Positions 6,487 through 15,252 of a stretch of 45,613 nucleotides of DNA are shown piece by piece. A model generated the notes under the pieces. That model saw only the letters and a program-made list of their open reading frames with translations, did no database searches and was not told the DNA's origin. Made by a program: the position numbers and the translations under genes. The stretch is from assembly GCA_900757145.1 (NCBI GenBank), contig CAAEMT010000070.1, forward strand, positions 1 through 45,613, in the 5' to 3' direction. Positions within the stretch are counted from its first letter, which is position 1, and every line of letters starts with the position of its first letter. Source of the DNA: Lachnospiraceae bacterium. GTDB taxonomy: Bacteria; Bacillota; Clostridia; Lachnospirales; Lachnospiraceae.

Positions 6487-9207
6487 TTACCTGCGCTTCA
6501 CTATCTTTTTTAGCTGCTCCTTAAATGGTATCTTCGCATCCGCAATCTTTCGCGCAATGCGGTATGAAGTCGTGCCTTTGAGTACCTCAATAGAAGATCT
6601 CAAAGCCGCATTTTCATTTCTGAGGAGATTTAGAGAAGCTGCCGCGCCATGTCCCCCTATTTCAGGATTTCCAAGCGCAAGTCCCTGAAAGATAAAGTCA
6701 AAGTCCGTCTCAGAACGTTTTTCATCTGCTGATGGATCGCTCTCCTGCCTGTTTTGACACGCCTCGCCAAGCAGACCGCCGTACAGCGCACGGTACTCCC
6801 CGCACATCTTCGCCACGCTCTTGTGCTCCATATGCATCACGATCTCTTTCTTTTCCCTGTATTCTTCAGGATGCTCTTTGATGTGAAGCAGGAGTTTCAA
6901 TATCTCCTCCGGTGAAGCATCCGGCGCGACAAGCCATCCGCCGCCTGTAGCCCGGATCCTCTCACCGACCGCACCAATATCCGTGCCAACGATCGGCAGT
7001 CCGTTCATCCACGCCTCCGATACGGTATAGCAAAATGTCTCTGCCCAGATCGGCAGGATGCAGACCAGATCGATCTCATAATTCTCCAGAAGCTCAGGCA
7101 GCTCCTCTTTTTTGTACGTAGAGCTGAAATAGCAGTTTGCCTGTGAGATCTCTGACATTTTCTTGTCGCCGAGCGTACCGAATACGAACCAGTTGATATT
7201 CTGCGTATCCATCGGTATCATCTTGCCTGCCGTAACGCTTCCCTTCTGCGCTACCATTCCGCCAAGGAACGCCACATGCAGGCGATCACCCTTTTCGATC
7301 TTGCTGCGGTACATACCGTGATAAGTCTGACCGTCCGTATACACTGCATCTCCATGCTGCGCATAGATACGTATCTTTACAGGACCGTCAGAAATCTTTC
7401 TTGAATTCAAACGAATATCGATTCCGCTCATCAGCGCCGAAGGATCCCCAAATGCTTCAACTATATCCGGCCTTGCGACCTTCGAGGTGACAAAACATTC
7501 CTGAGCGCCATCCTTATCGGTAAGCTCTACGTATACCTCTATCTCGCCACTTGGCACGCCCGGCAGGTATACCCAGCCTTTGATATCACTAAGCGCCTGT
7601 GCTTCTCCCGGTATCCGGTCGAGTTTTATGCGCAGTTTTGATTCCTTTTTCGCCTTTTTGACAGGCGGCACACTTCGCACCTGTCTGCATACTTTGTCCT
7701 CTCCGTGGTAAATGACGCGGCTTCGATCGCGAAACTGCGGATAATACGCGAGCATATTTTCCATTGCGCTGTGCGACGGAAAAATCAGCTCGCGGCACAT
7801 AGAAAGCGCCCTCCCATGTTCTCTGCGCCAGATAGACAGATACTCTGTGCTCGGATAGATCTGTTTTTTCTTCCACAGACAGCTTCTGCATCTTTCTTTT
7901 TGCTCGTCTTCGGACAGTTTTGGATTGTCTGCAAGACAAAATCTATTTTCCGTATCGAGCAGCAAAATCGTCGGACACGCATAATAATAATCATGCAGCG
8001 TCGCGATCAATGGGATTCCAAGCGCATGCGCCGCATCATAAATCTCCAGCGATAAGTCCTGCGTATGATGTACATGGACGAGATCAATAGAAAATGCTTT
8101 TAACAGCTCCTCGTATATCTGCCGAAGCGCAGCGTCATGGAACACCGAAAACTGCGGACTCTCACCAATCTCAAATTTCAGATGAATTTCTTCTTTTTCT
8201 GTATACGCTGTCACACCGAGAAATTCTCCGTCCCGCGCCGCTACAAAGATATTGTATTCTCCTCGCAGCTCCTCCATAAGTTCCCTGACATGAATCTGCG
8301 TTCCGCCGATATTATTTGCAGCCGACTCACGAAAATCAAGGTGTACAACGTACAAAAGATTTTTCTTTTTATTGTGCAGCTTGGTATACATAATAATATT
8401 ATCACGGATCTCCTGCGCAGGATTTTCCATACAATACAGATGGTTTCTGCGCATCTGCTCCTCATATCTGCTGTTCAAAACAGCGTCGTGTGCCTGTATG
8501 AGCGCCTGCTTCTCCTTCGTATCAAAAGACGCTGTGCCTTTGTGATAAACAAACGTATCGTCGCACATCACATGGTGATAGCCCGCATGCTCCGCACGAT
8601 TACAGAAATCATTTTCCTCCCCATAGCCTCTCCCGAAGGTCTCGGCGTCAAAATATCCGATATCATCGATCACACACCGCTTGATGTACATACAGAATCC
8701 GACTGCGACTGTGATCTTCGGATAGCGGTGCAGACTGCACCGTTCAATAAGCGCCGCATACTCGTCCACCGTACAGTTTTCCGGCACTTTGTTATCCTGA
8801 CACATCACAGGAACGGAACACAGCGTAGCGCTGTTAGAAAGCGGAGTCACTGTCGCGATCGCATCTTCCCTGTACGCGCACGCTGCTATCTTATCCAGCC
8901 ATCCTTTCGTGACGATCGTATCCGAGTTGAGCAGAAGTACGTCCCGATCGTCCGACAATTGCATTCCTTTATTTACATTGCCGGAGAATCCGAGATTTTT
9001 CTCATTGTGAAAGACAAGAATATTCTCCTGCGCAAGAGAATCGAGATACAAAGCAATCCGCTCATCGGTACTGCAGTCATTGATCAAAATTACTCTGTGC
9101 TTGGAAAGATCTGTATGCTTTTTTACACTCGGAATACATAACTGCAGATCATCATAGCCATTGTAAACAGGAATAATAATATCCACTGCCTCTGATTTTC
9201 TGTTCAT
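6487..9207 (-). CDS. Two-domain GT2/GT4 glycosyltransferase
   Basis: A 906-residue cytoplasmic glycosyltransferase. The N-terminal GT-A (GT2) domain, about 1-260, starts DIIIPVYNGYDDL and has NSDTIV as its metal/nucleotide-sugar motif. A GT-B (GT4) domain starts near 285 with NLLYVVHLDFRES and ends with the E-x7-E-like ETFCYTVSEAW and GGWLVAP. Between the GT4 halves (about 520-630) lies a beta-rich insertion with SKVARPDIVEAFGDP, a pattern found in accessory domains of surface-glycan transferases. The C-terminal tail is basic. It is the last gene of the locus, 20 bp after the methyltransferase-kinase, with GGAGG before the ATG. It probably adds two kinds of linkage to the exported, probably rhamnose-containing, glycan; donor sugars cannot be read from the sequence. 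Confidence 0.88.
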   Translation of the reverse strand: MNRKSEAVDIIIPVYNGYDDLQLCIPSVKKHTDLSKHRVILINDCSTDERIALYLDSLAQENILVFHNEKNLGFSGNVNKGMQLSDDRDVLLLNSDTIVTKGWLDKIAACAYREDAIATVTPLSNSATLCSVPVMCQDNKVPENCTVDEYAALIERCSLHRYPKITVAVGFCMYIKRCVIDDIGYFDAETFGRGYGEENDFCNRAEHAGYHHVMCDDTFVYHKGTASFDTKEKQALIQAHDAVLNSRYEEQMRRNHLYCMENPAQEIRDNIIMYTKLHNKKKNLLYVVHLDFRESAANNIGGTQIHVRELMEELRGEYNIFVAARDGEFLGVTAYTEKEEIHLKFEIGESPQFSVFHDAALRQIYEELLKAFSIDLVHVHHTQDLSLEIYDAAHALGIPLIATLHDYYYACPTILLLDTENRFCLADNPKLSEDEQKERCRSCLWKKKQIYPSTEYLSIWRREHGRALSMCRELIFPSHSAMENMLAYYPQFRDRSRVIYHGEDKVCRQVRSVPPVKKAKKESKLRIKLDRIPGEAQALSDIKGWVYLPGVPSGEIEVYVELTDKDGAQECFVTSKVARPDIVEAFGDPSALMSGIDIRLNSRKISDGPVKIRIYAQHGDAVYTDGQTYHGMYRSKIEKGDRLHVAFLGGMVAQKGSVTAGKMIPMDTQNINWFVFGTLGDKKMSEISQANCYFSSTYKKEELPELLENYEIDLVCILPIWAETFCYTVSEAWMNGLPIVGTDIGAVGERIRATGGGWLVAPDASPEEILKLLLHIKEHPEEYREKKEIVMHMEHKSVAKMCGEYRALYGGLLGEACQNRQESDPSADEKRSETDFDFIFQGLALGNPEIGGHGAAASLNLLRNENAALRSSIEVLKGTTSYRIARKIADAKIPFKEQLKKIVKRR

Positions 9208-9227
9208 CCTTCTCCTCCAGACACTTC

Positions 9228-11315
9228 TTATTTTTTCTGCCAGAGCCTCTTCAGCCCTCGCAGCCTGTTCTCTTTCTTATTAAACAACTCCTGCGTACAC
9301 TGCAAAAGCTCCTCCATCGTCAGGATCTGTATCCATCCTCCGATCGTCACCTGCGTCAGGTCATTCCCATCCAAAATCTGATAGATCGGATCACAAGTCA
9401 GGAACATATCTCCGCGCTCATCGCAGTACGCGGCATTTGCGGCAGTCATTTTGCACGTTGTCACTTCCGGATCGATCTTGCAGATACATGCGCTTCCTTC
9501 TATCGGATCGAAACGGAGCTGTCGTATATTTTTGAACCTGCGTATATCAAAGGTGACTGTAAACCTGCCGTCTTTTACCTTGGCAGCCTCCATGAGCTTC
9601 TCCTGCTCGGAGAATCCGTTTCCAGTATCTGCGAAAAGCTGACACATAAGAGCATCCTTTTCGCGAAGCCGTACGCGAAACTCCTCCAGAGAGATTCCGA
9701 TCTCCGGCGTGCTGTGCTTAAGCAGACGGTTCGCCCCGACATACTGCTCTGCAAAATACGTTGCCCACTGCCAGTACTGCTTATCCTGCCGCTCTGTCAC
9801 CGAAAATTCTTCCAGAAGCCGCAGCTTTGCATACTGTTTTTCTAAAAACGGATACGTGCTGTACAGCTCATTGATACTGCGCCACAGAAGAAACGATACG
9901 GGTACCGGAAAATCAAACATCCACTCACAGTCGATCACCTGATACCGTCCGCTCTCCGATTCAAAAATATTATCAAGAATCAGATCGATATTCGCAGGAG
10001 CGACACACAAAGTATCCTCCGTAATCTCTTGACCGAATCTCTCACGAAATGCCGCCTTTTCCTCCTGCGTCATCTGCGCCGCATTTACGTGACGCAGCGC
10101 ATGATCGTCACAGAGGCTTTGTACAATTTCAAACAATTCCCGCAGTCTTTCGATATTCCCATCTTTTACAGCCTGCCCCGCCTCATATCCGAGACTCTTT
10201 GACTCCAAATACGGATAAACGATGCTGTCTCCCTCTTGTTTTGCGGGAAGCGGCTGCCATCGTTCAAAACGCTGCGTATGGGAAAGGAGGCGTTTCATAT
10301 GTGGAACCGCCGCCGGCTCAACTGGTATTTTTACCGCGCATCTTCCGTCCTTCTCCTGCTGTATCACCGTTGCAATGGAAAAGCGCGCGCTACGGTCTGT
10401 GCTAAGCTTTGCATACTGTACAGGAGAGTCAAACGGCTGCTCGCTCATTTCGATCAAAAACGAATTGGCAAACTGCGCCATTACGCCCTCACGCTGCAGG
10501 GCGGCTGCCATTTTTTCTTCTGAAAACAGCGCCATACGGTATTTCGTAAAATTCCATGTCGGAGCGCCGTACTTCTGCTCCTTAAGCGATTCATCCGTAA
10601 AAATTTCCCGTGGGAATTTATAATCCGGATACGGATAATAAAATTTGTAATGGAAAAGACCACAGCCACGCATCAGGTTTTCCCACTCTGCTCTGGAAAA
10701 GGTGCGCACAGAATCATTTCCCTCATACTCGCGCAGACCGTCAAAGTATCCGTCCGTGTGGTCTTCCGGTGCGCCTGCAAAATACTTTAGACCGAGCCTG
10801 TTCTCGATCGCCACTAAAATACGGCCGTCCGGCTTCAAAAAGCGCCTGACATTTTGAAGATACGCCTCATACGGGCGCTCACCCGGAGTAAAGCTGAGCG
10901 CATACTCAAAGACGCCATTAAAAATCACATAGTCAAACTTCTCGTCAAACGCCATATCATTCAGATTCCCGACACGGATCTCAAGATTCTCAAATTCTGC
11001 ATGGCGTTCATAATTGATCGTTGCACGGCGTTTCGACAGGTCTACTGAGACAACTTTTTTAAGCCGCCTGCAAAGAAGTCCCGTGATCGCTCCGCAGCCG
11101 GAACCGATCTCCAGAGCTGTCGCATCCGGAGCAAACGGGTACCAGTTCAGAATGTTCTCACGAATCTTCGAGAGGTGGTAAATGACCGGAAATTTCACCT
11201 CGTCAATTTCATCAAAGTTCCTGCCCGAACGAATAATCTCCAGTATTTCCTCCTCTACATCGCCATCTGAATATAAATCTTCTCCTTTATAATAATCGAG
11301 ATTCAGTTTCGCCAT
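9228..11315 (-). CDS. Methyltransferase-kinase, possible WbdD-like chain terminator
   Basis: A 695-residue protein. Residues about 25-230 form a class I SAM methyltransferase (motif I ALEIGSGCGAITG, then VVSVDLSKRR and FDYVIFNGVFEYA). The second half resembles a kinase/APH fold: AVK with Lys329, a catalytic-loop-like DLILDN (Asp444 and Asn449) and VIDCEW with Asp462 in the DFG position. Methyltransferase plus kinase is the layout of WbdD, which caps O9a polymannose so that a Wzt with a C-terminal binding domain can export it; here wzt lies just upstream. Kinase activity is inferred from motifs. I chose the ATG at 11315 because GGAG lies five bases upstream; a frame start at 11342 has no good site. 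Confidence 0.8.
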   Translation of the reverse strand: MAKLNLDYYKGEDLYSDGDVEEEILEIIRSGRNFDEIDEVKFPVIYHLSKIRENILNWYPFAPDATALEIGSGCGAITGLLCRRLKKVVSVDLSKRRATINYERHAEFENLEIRVGNLNDMAFDEKFDYVIFNGVFEYALSFTPGERPYEAYLQNVRRFLKPDGRILVAIENRLGLKYFAGAPEDHTDGYFDGLREYEGNDSVRTFSRAEWENLMRGCGLFHYKFYYPYPDYKFPREIFTDESLKEQKYGAPTWNFTKYRMALFSEEKMAAALQREGVMAQFANSFLIEMSEQPFDSPVQYAKLSTDRSARFSIATVIQQEKDGRCAVKIPVEPAAVPHMKRLLSHTQRFERWQPLPAKQEGDSIVYPYLESKSLGYEAGQAVKDGNIERLRELFEIVQSLCDDHALRHVNAAQMTQEEKAAFRERFGQEITEDTLCVAPANIDLILDNIFESESGRYQVIDCEWMFDFPVPVSFLLWRSINELYSTYPFLEKQYAKLRLLEEFSVTERQDKQYWQWATYFAEQYVGANRLLKHSTPEIGISLEEFRVRLREKDALMCQLFADTGNGFSEQEKLMEAAKVKDGRFTVTFDIRRFKNIRQLRFDPIEGSACICKIDPEVTTCKMTAANAAYCDERGDMFLTCDPIYQILDGNDLTQVTIGGWIQILTMEELLQCTQELFNKKENRLRGLKRLWQKK

Positions 11316-11367
11316 ATCTGCTCCTTTTTCCCTGCTATTCAAACCAGCTTTCTCTGCATCCTTCTTT

Positions 11368-12642
11368 TTATGAAAGTGTCACGCTTGAATTCATATCGTA
11401 ATACCCAACCGTATTCCGGTCAGAGATCACCATCAGGCTGCACACATCATACAGCCTGTGAAATACCGTAAATTCCCCATTACGGTATCCCGTACAGCCA
11501 AGCGATACAAGATACTCCCCTCCTTGCAGATCAAGTTTCTGAGTAAATGTCACCTCCTGAAACTCCCCTGCCTTCTTCGGCTGCACATCAGCCTTTTCGT
11601 ACATCGTATTCGTCCCTGTAATTTCAATACCCTGCATATTTTTGATCGTAAACGCATAGATCGGTTCAGAAATATCCTCGTGGAACGCAACCTTCATGCG
11701 CACCGAAAACGTACTTCCCTTCATCAGCGTATTTGTAATCAGCCCCGCATCGTCAAGCACAGCGTAGTCAATAATTTCAGCGCCCTTTTCTCCGTACTCG
11801 ATAAGCTGTGGATTCACATCGACACTGTCCTTCCAGTTCTGTGCGACATCCTCGATATCATTTACCCGTGAATCCGTCTCAAGCTCCGCCGGATCAAACT
11901 GATGCACAAGCACCTTTTTGTAAATATCCACCGCTTCCTTCGGCGTTCCCTCAAAGATCTTATCTCCCTGATTCAGCAGGATCGCGCGGTCGCAGTATTT
12001 CGTAATACTTCCAAGGTCGTGGCTGACAAACAGGATCGTCCGTCCCTGCTTCTTAAACTCCTCAAACTTACGATAACACTTTGCCTGAAAGAAAACGTCT
12101 CCGACCGACAAAGCTTCATCCACGATCAGAATCTCAGGATCAATATTGATCGCAACAGCAAAAGCCAGCCGCACAAACATACCGCTTGAATATGTCTTGA
12201 CCGGCTGATACACGTAATCGCCTATATCCGCAAAGCTAAGAATCTCGTCAAGCCTTGCATCTATCTCTTCTTCAGAAAATCCCATCATCGTCCCGTTGAG
12301 ATACACATTTTCGACTCCGGTATATTCCATATTAAAACCGGCGCCAAGCTCCAGCAATGCCGAGATTCTTCCCGATACCTCTGCCTTTCCCTGTGTCGGG
12401 TTCAATACTCCTGTAATGATCTTTAAGATCGTGGATTTTCCCGAACCATTCGTCCCGATAATGCCTACCGTCTCCCCCTTTTTCACCTCAAAACTGATCC
12501 CATTCAGCGCAAACTTTTCCTGAAAATTCTTTTTGCGCGCAAGTCCCAGACTTTCCTTTAAGCGGTCAGACGGTTTGTTGTATAATTTGTAGACCTTCGT
12601 CACTTGATCCACGCGAATTGCTATCTCAGAATTCAAAGTCAT
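11368..12642 (-). CDS. wzt: Polysaccharide ABC exporter ATPase (Wzt-like)
   Basis: The ATPase of a Wzm/Wzt-type glycan exporter, 424 residues. Residues about 1-245 form the nucleotide-binding domain: Walker A GTNGSGKST, signature SSGMFVRLAF, Walker B ILIVDEALSVGD and the switch His in VSHDLGS. Residues about 280-424 form a beta-rich C-terminal domain (LMKGSTFSVRMKVAF, then VTFTQKLDLQGGEYLVSLG), as in Wzt proteins that bind the capped end of their glycan. The ATG at 12642 is only one base from AAGGAG, whereas the TTG at 12636 has ideal spacing and may be the true start. The gap to wzm contains a long inverted repeat. Teichoic acid exporter TagH is the main alternative, but the binding domain favours Wzt. 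Confidence 0.92.
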   Translation of the reverse strand: MTLNSEIAIRVDQVTKVYKLYNKPSDRLKESLGLARKKNFQEKFALNGISFEVKKGETVGIIGTNGSGKSTILKIITGVLNPTQGKAEVSGRISALLELGAGFNMEYTGVENVYLNGTMMGFSEEEIDARLDEILSFADIGDYVYQPVKTYSSGMFVRLAFAVAINIDPEILIVDEALSVGDVFFQAKCYRKFEEFKKQGRTILFVSHDLGSITKYCDRAILLNQGDKIFEGTPKEAVDIYKKVLVHQFDPAELETDSRVNDIEDVAQNWKDSVDVNPQLIEYGEKGAEIIDYAVLDDAGLITNTLMKGSTFSVRMKVAFHEDISEPIYAFTIKNMQGIEITGTNTMYEKADVQPKKAGEFQEVTFTQKLDLQGGEYLVSLGCTGYRNGEFTVFHRLYDVCSLMVISDRNTVGYYDMNSSVTLS

Positions 12643-12673
12643 TCTCCTTTTTGTTTTTGCACCACTTTTCTCT

Positions 12674-12805
12674 GTGCTTTGAGCCGCACCTCGATTCCGC
12701 TTCGCTACATCTCGGTCAGGGCATTCGCCCTATAAAAACACCTCTTCGCAATCTGAGACGCAAGCGTCTCGCTTGCAATCGGGGTTTTTGCACGGCTCAA
12801 AGCAC
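12674..12805. repeat. Inverted repeat spanning the wzm-wzt junction
   Basis: GTGCTTTGAGCCG (12674-12686) and CGGCTCAAAGCAC (12793-12805) are perfect 13-base inverted copies. Inside are further palindromes: GAGACGC with GCGTCTC, and AGGGC with GCCCT. One outer arm contains the wzm stop codon. Transcribed, this would fold into a branched hairpin between the two exporter genes. It may tune the wzm:wzt ratio or be an intergenic repeat; neither is shown. Confidence 0.65.
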
Positions 12806-13609
12806 GTCTGCAAAATGTACGCGGAGGCGTTTGAACACCCAGTTTCCGAACAGGAATACCGCGATCGTAAAGCTCCAGAAGTACAGTGTCCAAAGCGGAC
12901 GCTCCCAAAACCAATTTTTGTATATAAACGCATCACGATAGCCTGACACAATATAGTAGATCGGATTCAGCTTCAGAATTGTCAAAAGTGTCTTATGTGA
13001 CGCGAGCATATCGTCAGCGATCCACATGATCGGCGTCAGCCAGACGCCTACCTGTAATGCTATATTTATCATCTGCGACAGATCGCGGAAAAAAACCACA
13101 ACTGCGCTCGTTGTATAGCATATTCCCAGCGTCAGCAGTAAAAGTCCACCGGAATAATAAAAAATCTGTAAGTAATACAGATCCGGAAATTTTCCGTATA
13201 CGCAGTATAAAAAAACTACGAAACACACAAAAACGGTATGGACAAACAGCGCTGATATCATCTTTACAATCGGCAGCACACTGACATTGAATACAACTTT
13301 CTGTACAAGATATTTATATTCGATCAGCGCATTCGTGCCTCCTGTCAGCGCTTCCTGAAAAAAGAACCACGGGACGATACCTGCGACAAGGTATAAAACG
13401 AACGGTACGGGCAGAGAATTATCCCCTGCCCGAAAACCGACTTCAAACACAAACCAGTAGACCATCACGGTCACTACCGGCTGAATAAACGCCCATACAA
13501 TGCCAAGATACGATCCCGCAAACTTTGTCTTAAAATCATTCTTTGCCAGCTTGAATATCATCTTTCTGTTCTGATAGACCTCCGCCGGCAGCGAGAGAAT
13601 TTTCTTCAT
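12797..13609 (-). CDS. wzm: Polysaccharide ABC exporter permease (Wzm-like)
   Basis: A 270-residue ABC-2 permease with about six membrane segments. It forms the channel that moves the lipid-linked glycan across the membrane, powered by the neighbouring ATPase. Typical motifs are the amphipathic N-terminus KLAKNDFKTKFAGSYLGIVWAF, the VPWFFFQEAL region and NPIYYIVSGYRDA before the last helices. AGGAG five bases upstream supports the start. It lies 15 bp after rfbC, so it shares the transcript with the dTDP-rhamnose genes. Its stop codon lies within one arm of the inverted repeat that follows. Confidence 0.92.
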   Translation of the reverse strand: MKKILSLPAEVYQNRKMIFKLAKNDFKTKFAGSYLGIVWAFIQPVVTVMVYWFVFEVGFRAGDNSLPVPFVLYLVAGIVPWFFFQEALTGGTNALIEYKYLVQKVVFNVSVLPIVKMISALFVHTVFVCFVVFLYCVYGKFPDLYYLQIFYYSGGLLLLTLGICYTTSAVVVFFRDLSQMINIALQVGVWLTPIMWIADDMLASHKTLLTILKLNPIYYIVSGYRDAFIYKNWFWERPLWTLYFWSFTIAVFLFGNWVFKRLRVHFADVL

Positions 13610-13624
13610 AAAGACTCCTGTATT

Positions 13625-14191
13625 TTAGAGTGATCTGCGAAACTCATTATATTCTTTGAGTCCGTCCCACTTTGTATCTTTTTCGGACATAATAAGCTCC
13701 ATGCCCTCCGGAATCGGCCACTTTACGCCAATATCCGGATCATCATAACGAATACCCCCCTCATCGTTCGGGTGGTAAAAATCCGTACATTTATACGCAA
13801 ACTCCGCATAATCTGAAAGCACGAGGAAGCCGTGCGCAAAATTCTTCGGAATAAAGAACTGTTTCTTATTTTCGGCAGAAAGCAGCACACCGTGCCACTG
13901 CCCGTATGTAGGCGAGCCTTCCCGAAGGTCTACCGCAACATCAAACACCTCGCCTGACACAACACGGACAAGCTTATCCTGCGGAAACTGGATCTGAAAA
14001 TGAAGCCCTCTCAGCACACCCTTTTTTGACGCCGACTGATTATCCTGCACAAAAATCTGGTCGATACCTGCCTCTTTGTAATCGTTATAATTATATGTTT
14101 CCATAAAATAACCGCGCGCGTCACCGAACACGGCAGGAGTAATAACCTTTAATCCTTCGATTTCACATGTCTCAACTGTTATCTTTCCCAT
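13625..14191 (-). CDS. rfbC: dTDP-4-dehydrorhamnose 3,5-epimerase
   Basis: A 188-residue cupin-fold epimerase that converts dTDP-4-keto-6-deoxyglucose to dTDP-4-keto-L-rhamnose. Family motifs visible are GVLRGLHFQ with the catalytic His, the VFDVAVDLREGSPTYGQW strand, and FIPKNFAHGFLVLSD with the EFAYKCTDFYHP segment. Length is normal. AAGGAG seven bases before the ATG fixes the start. It follows rfbA after a 181-bp gap that holds a hairpin. The next step of the pathway, reduction by RfbD, has no gene in this window. Confidence 0.95.
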   Translation of the reverse strand: MGKITVETCEIEGLKVITPAVFGDARGYFMETYNYNDYKEAGIDQIFVQDNQSASKKGVLRGLHFQIQFPQDKLVRVVSGEVFDVAVDLREGSPTYGQWHGVLLSAENKKQFFIPKNFAHGFLVLSDYAEFAYKCTDFYHPNDEGGIRYDDPDIGVKWPIPEGMELIMSEKDTKWDGLKEYNEFRRSL

Positions 14192-14215
14192 TGTTCTGCT
14201 CCTTCGTATTATTCA

Positions 14216-14240
14216 TGCCGCAGAAAGTATCTCTGCGGCA
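14216..14240. other. Hairpin upstream of rfbC
   Basis: TGCCGCAGA and TCTGCGGCA form a perfect 9-bp stem with a 7-nt loop, about 10 bases before the rfbC ribosome binding site on the minus strand. No T run follows. It may protect or pause the transcript between rfbA and rfbC. Confidence 0.5.
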
Positions 14241-14372
14241 CTGATCTTTTCTTACAAGATGCCCAATTCGTACATTCTTTATCTGCACGATTTTCTACGG
14301 TTTTTCCTGTCCGTACAGCTCTTAACTGCGCTCTTCATCTGTCTGCACAGGATTTCACTGCACCCTTTCTTT

Positions 14373-15242
14373 TTACAGTCCTTCGGCAACCTCAAGCATA
14401 TACTTGCCGTAAGAGGTCTTAAGGAGCGGCTGAGCCAGCTCTACAAGCTGCTCTTTTGTAATGAATCCACGCTTATATGCGATCTCCTCAATACAGGAAA
14501 TATAGAGTCCCTGACGCTTCTGGAACGCCGCTACAAAGTCGGCCGCGTCAAGCAGAGAATCATGACTGCCCGTGTCGAGCCATGCAAAGCCGCGCCCCAT
14601 CGTCTCAACATGCAGCTTTCCTCTTCTGAGATATTCATTATTCACACTTGTGATCTCTATCTCACCGCGTGCCGACGGCTTTACGTTTTTAGCGATCTCT
14701 ACTACGTCATTATCATAGAAGTAAAGCCCCGGAACGGCATAATTTGACTTCGGATGCTCCGGCTTCTCCTCGATCGAGATCGCCTTACCGTTCTCGTCAA
14801 ACTCTACCACTCCGTACTCTCTGGGATCTCTTACATAATACCCGAAGATCGTTGCCCCTTCTTTTCGCGTAGCAACATCCTGCAGCATCTTGGAAAAACT
14901 CTGTCCATAGAAAATATTGTCACCTAATACGAGAGCTACGTTATCGTCTCCAATAAACTCCTCGCCGATAATAAATGCATCCGCAAGACCGCGCGGCGAC
15001 TCCTGAATCCGATAAGAAAGCTGCAGACCAAGCTGCTCGCCTGTACCTAAAAGCTCCTCAAATACAGGCAGATCTCTCGGCGTAGAAATGATCAGGATCT
15101 CCCGGATCCCTGCGAGCATCAAGGTGGACAGCGGATAATAGATCATCGGCTTGTCATATACCGGCAGAATCTGCTTGGAAACTGCCTTTGTCAACGGATA
15201 CAGTCTGGTACCGGAACCTCCGGCAAGAATAATACCTTTCAT
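14373..15242 (-). CDS. rfbA: Glucose-1-phosphate thymidylyltransferase
   Basis: A 289-residue nucleotidyltransferase that makes dTDP-glucose from dTTP and glucose-1-phosphate, the first step to dTDP-rhamnose. The N-terminal nucleotide loop GGSGTRLYPLTKAVSKQ and the substrate-binding DKPMIYYPLS are clear, as are LVLGDNIFYG and the late GFAWLDTGSHDSL. The frame is open further upstream to 15305, but ATG 15242 has GAGGTG at good spacing and begins with the family's usual MKGIILAGG. It starts 10 bp after the rfbB stop. Confidence 0.96.
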   Translation of the reverse strand: MKGIILAGGSGTRLYPLTKAVSKQILPVYDKPMIYYPLSTLMLAGIREILIISTPRDLPVFEELLGTGEQLGLQLSYRIQESPRGLADAFIIGEEFIGDDNVALVLGDNIFYGQSFSKMLQDVATRKEGATIFGYYVRDPREYGVVEFDENGKAISIEEKPEHPKSNYAVPGLYFYDNDVVEIAKNVKPSARGEIEITSVNNEYLRRGKLHVETMGRGFAWLDTGSHDSLLDAADFVAAFQKRQGLYISCIEEIAYKRGFITKEQLVELAQPLLKTSYGKYMLEVAEGL

Positions 15243-15252
15243 CTGCTCACCT

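Noticed and set aside
8137..9141. A 334-codon plus-strand open frame
   Set aside because: It is wholly antisense to the glycosyltransferase gene, whose motifs are unmistakable.
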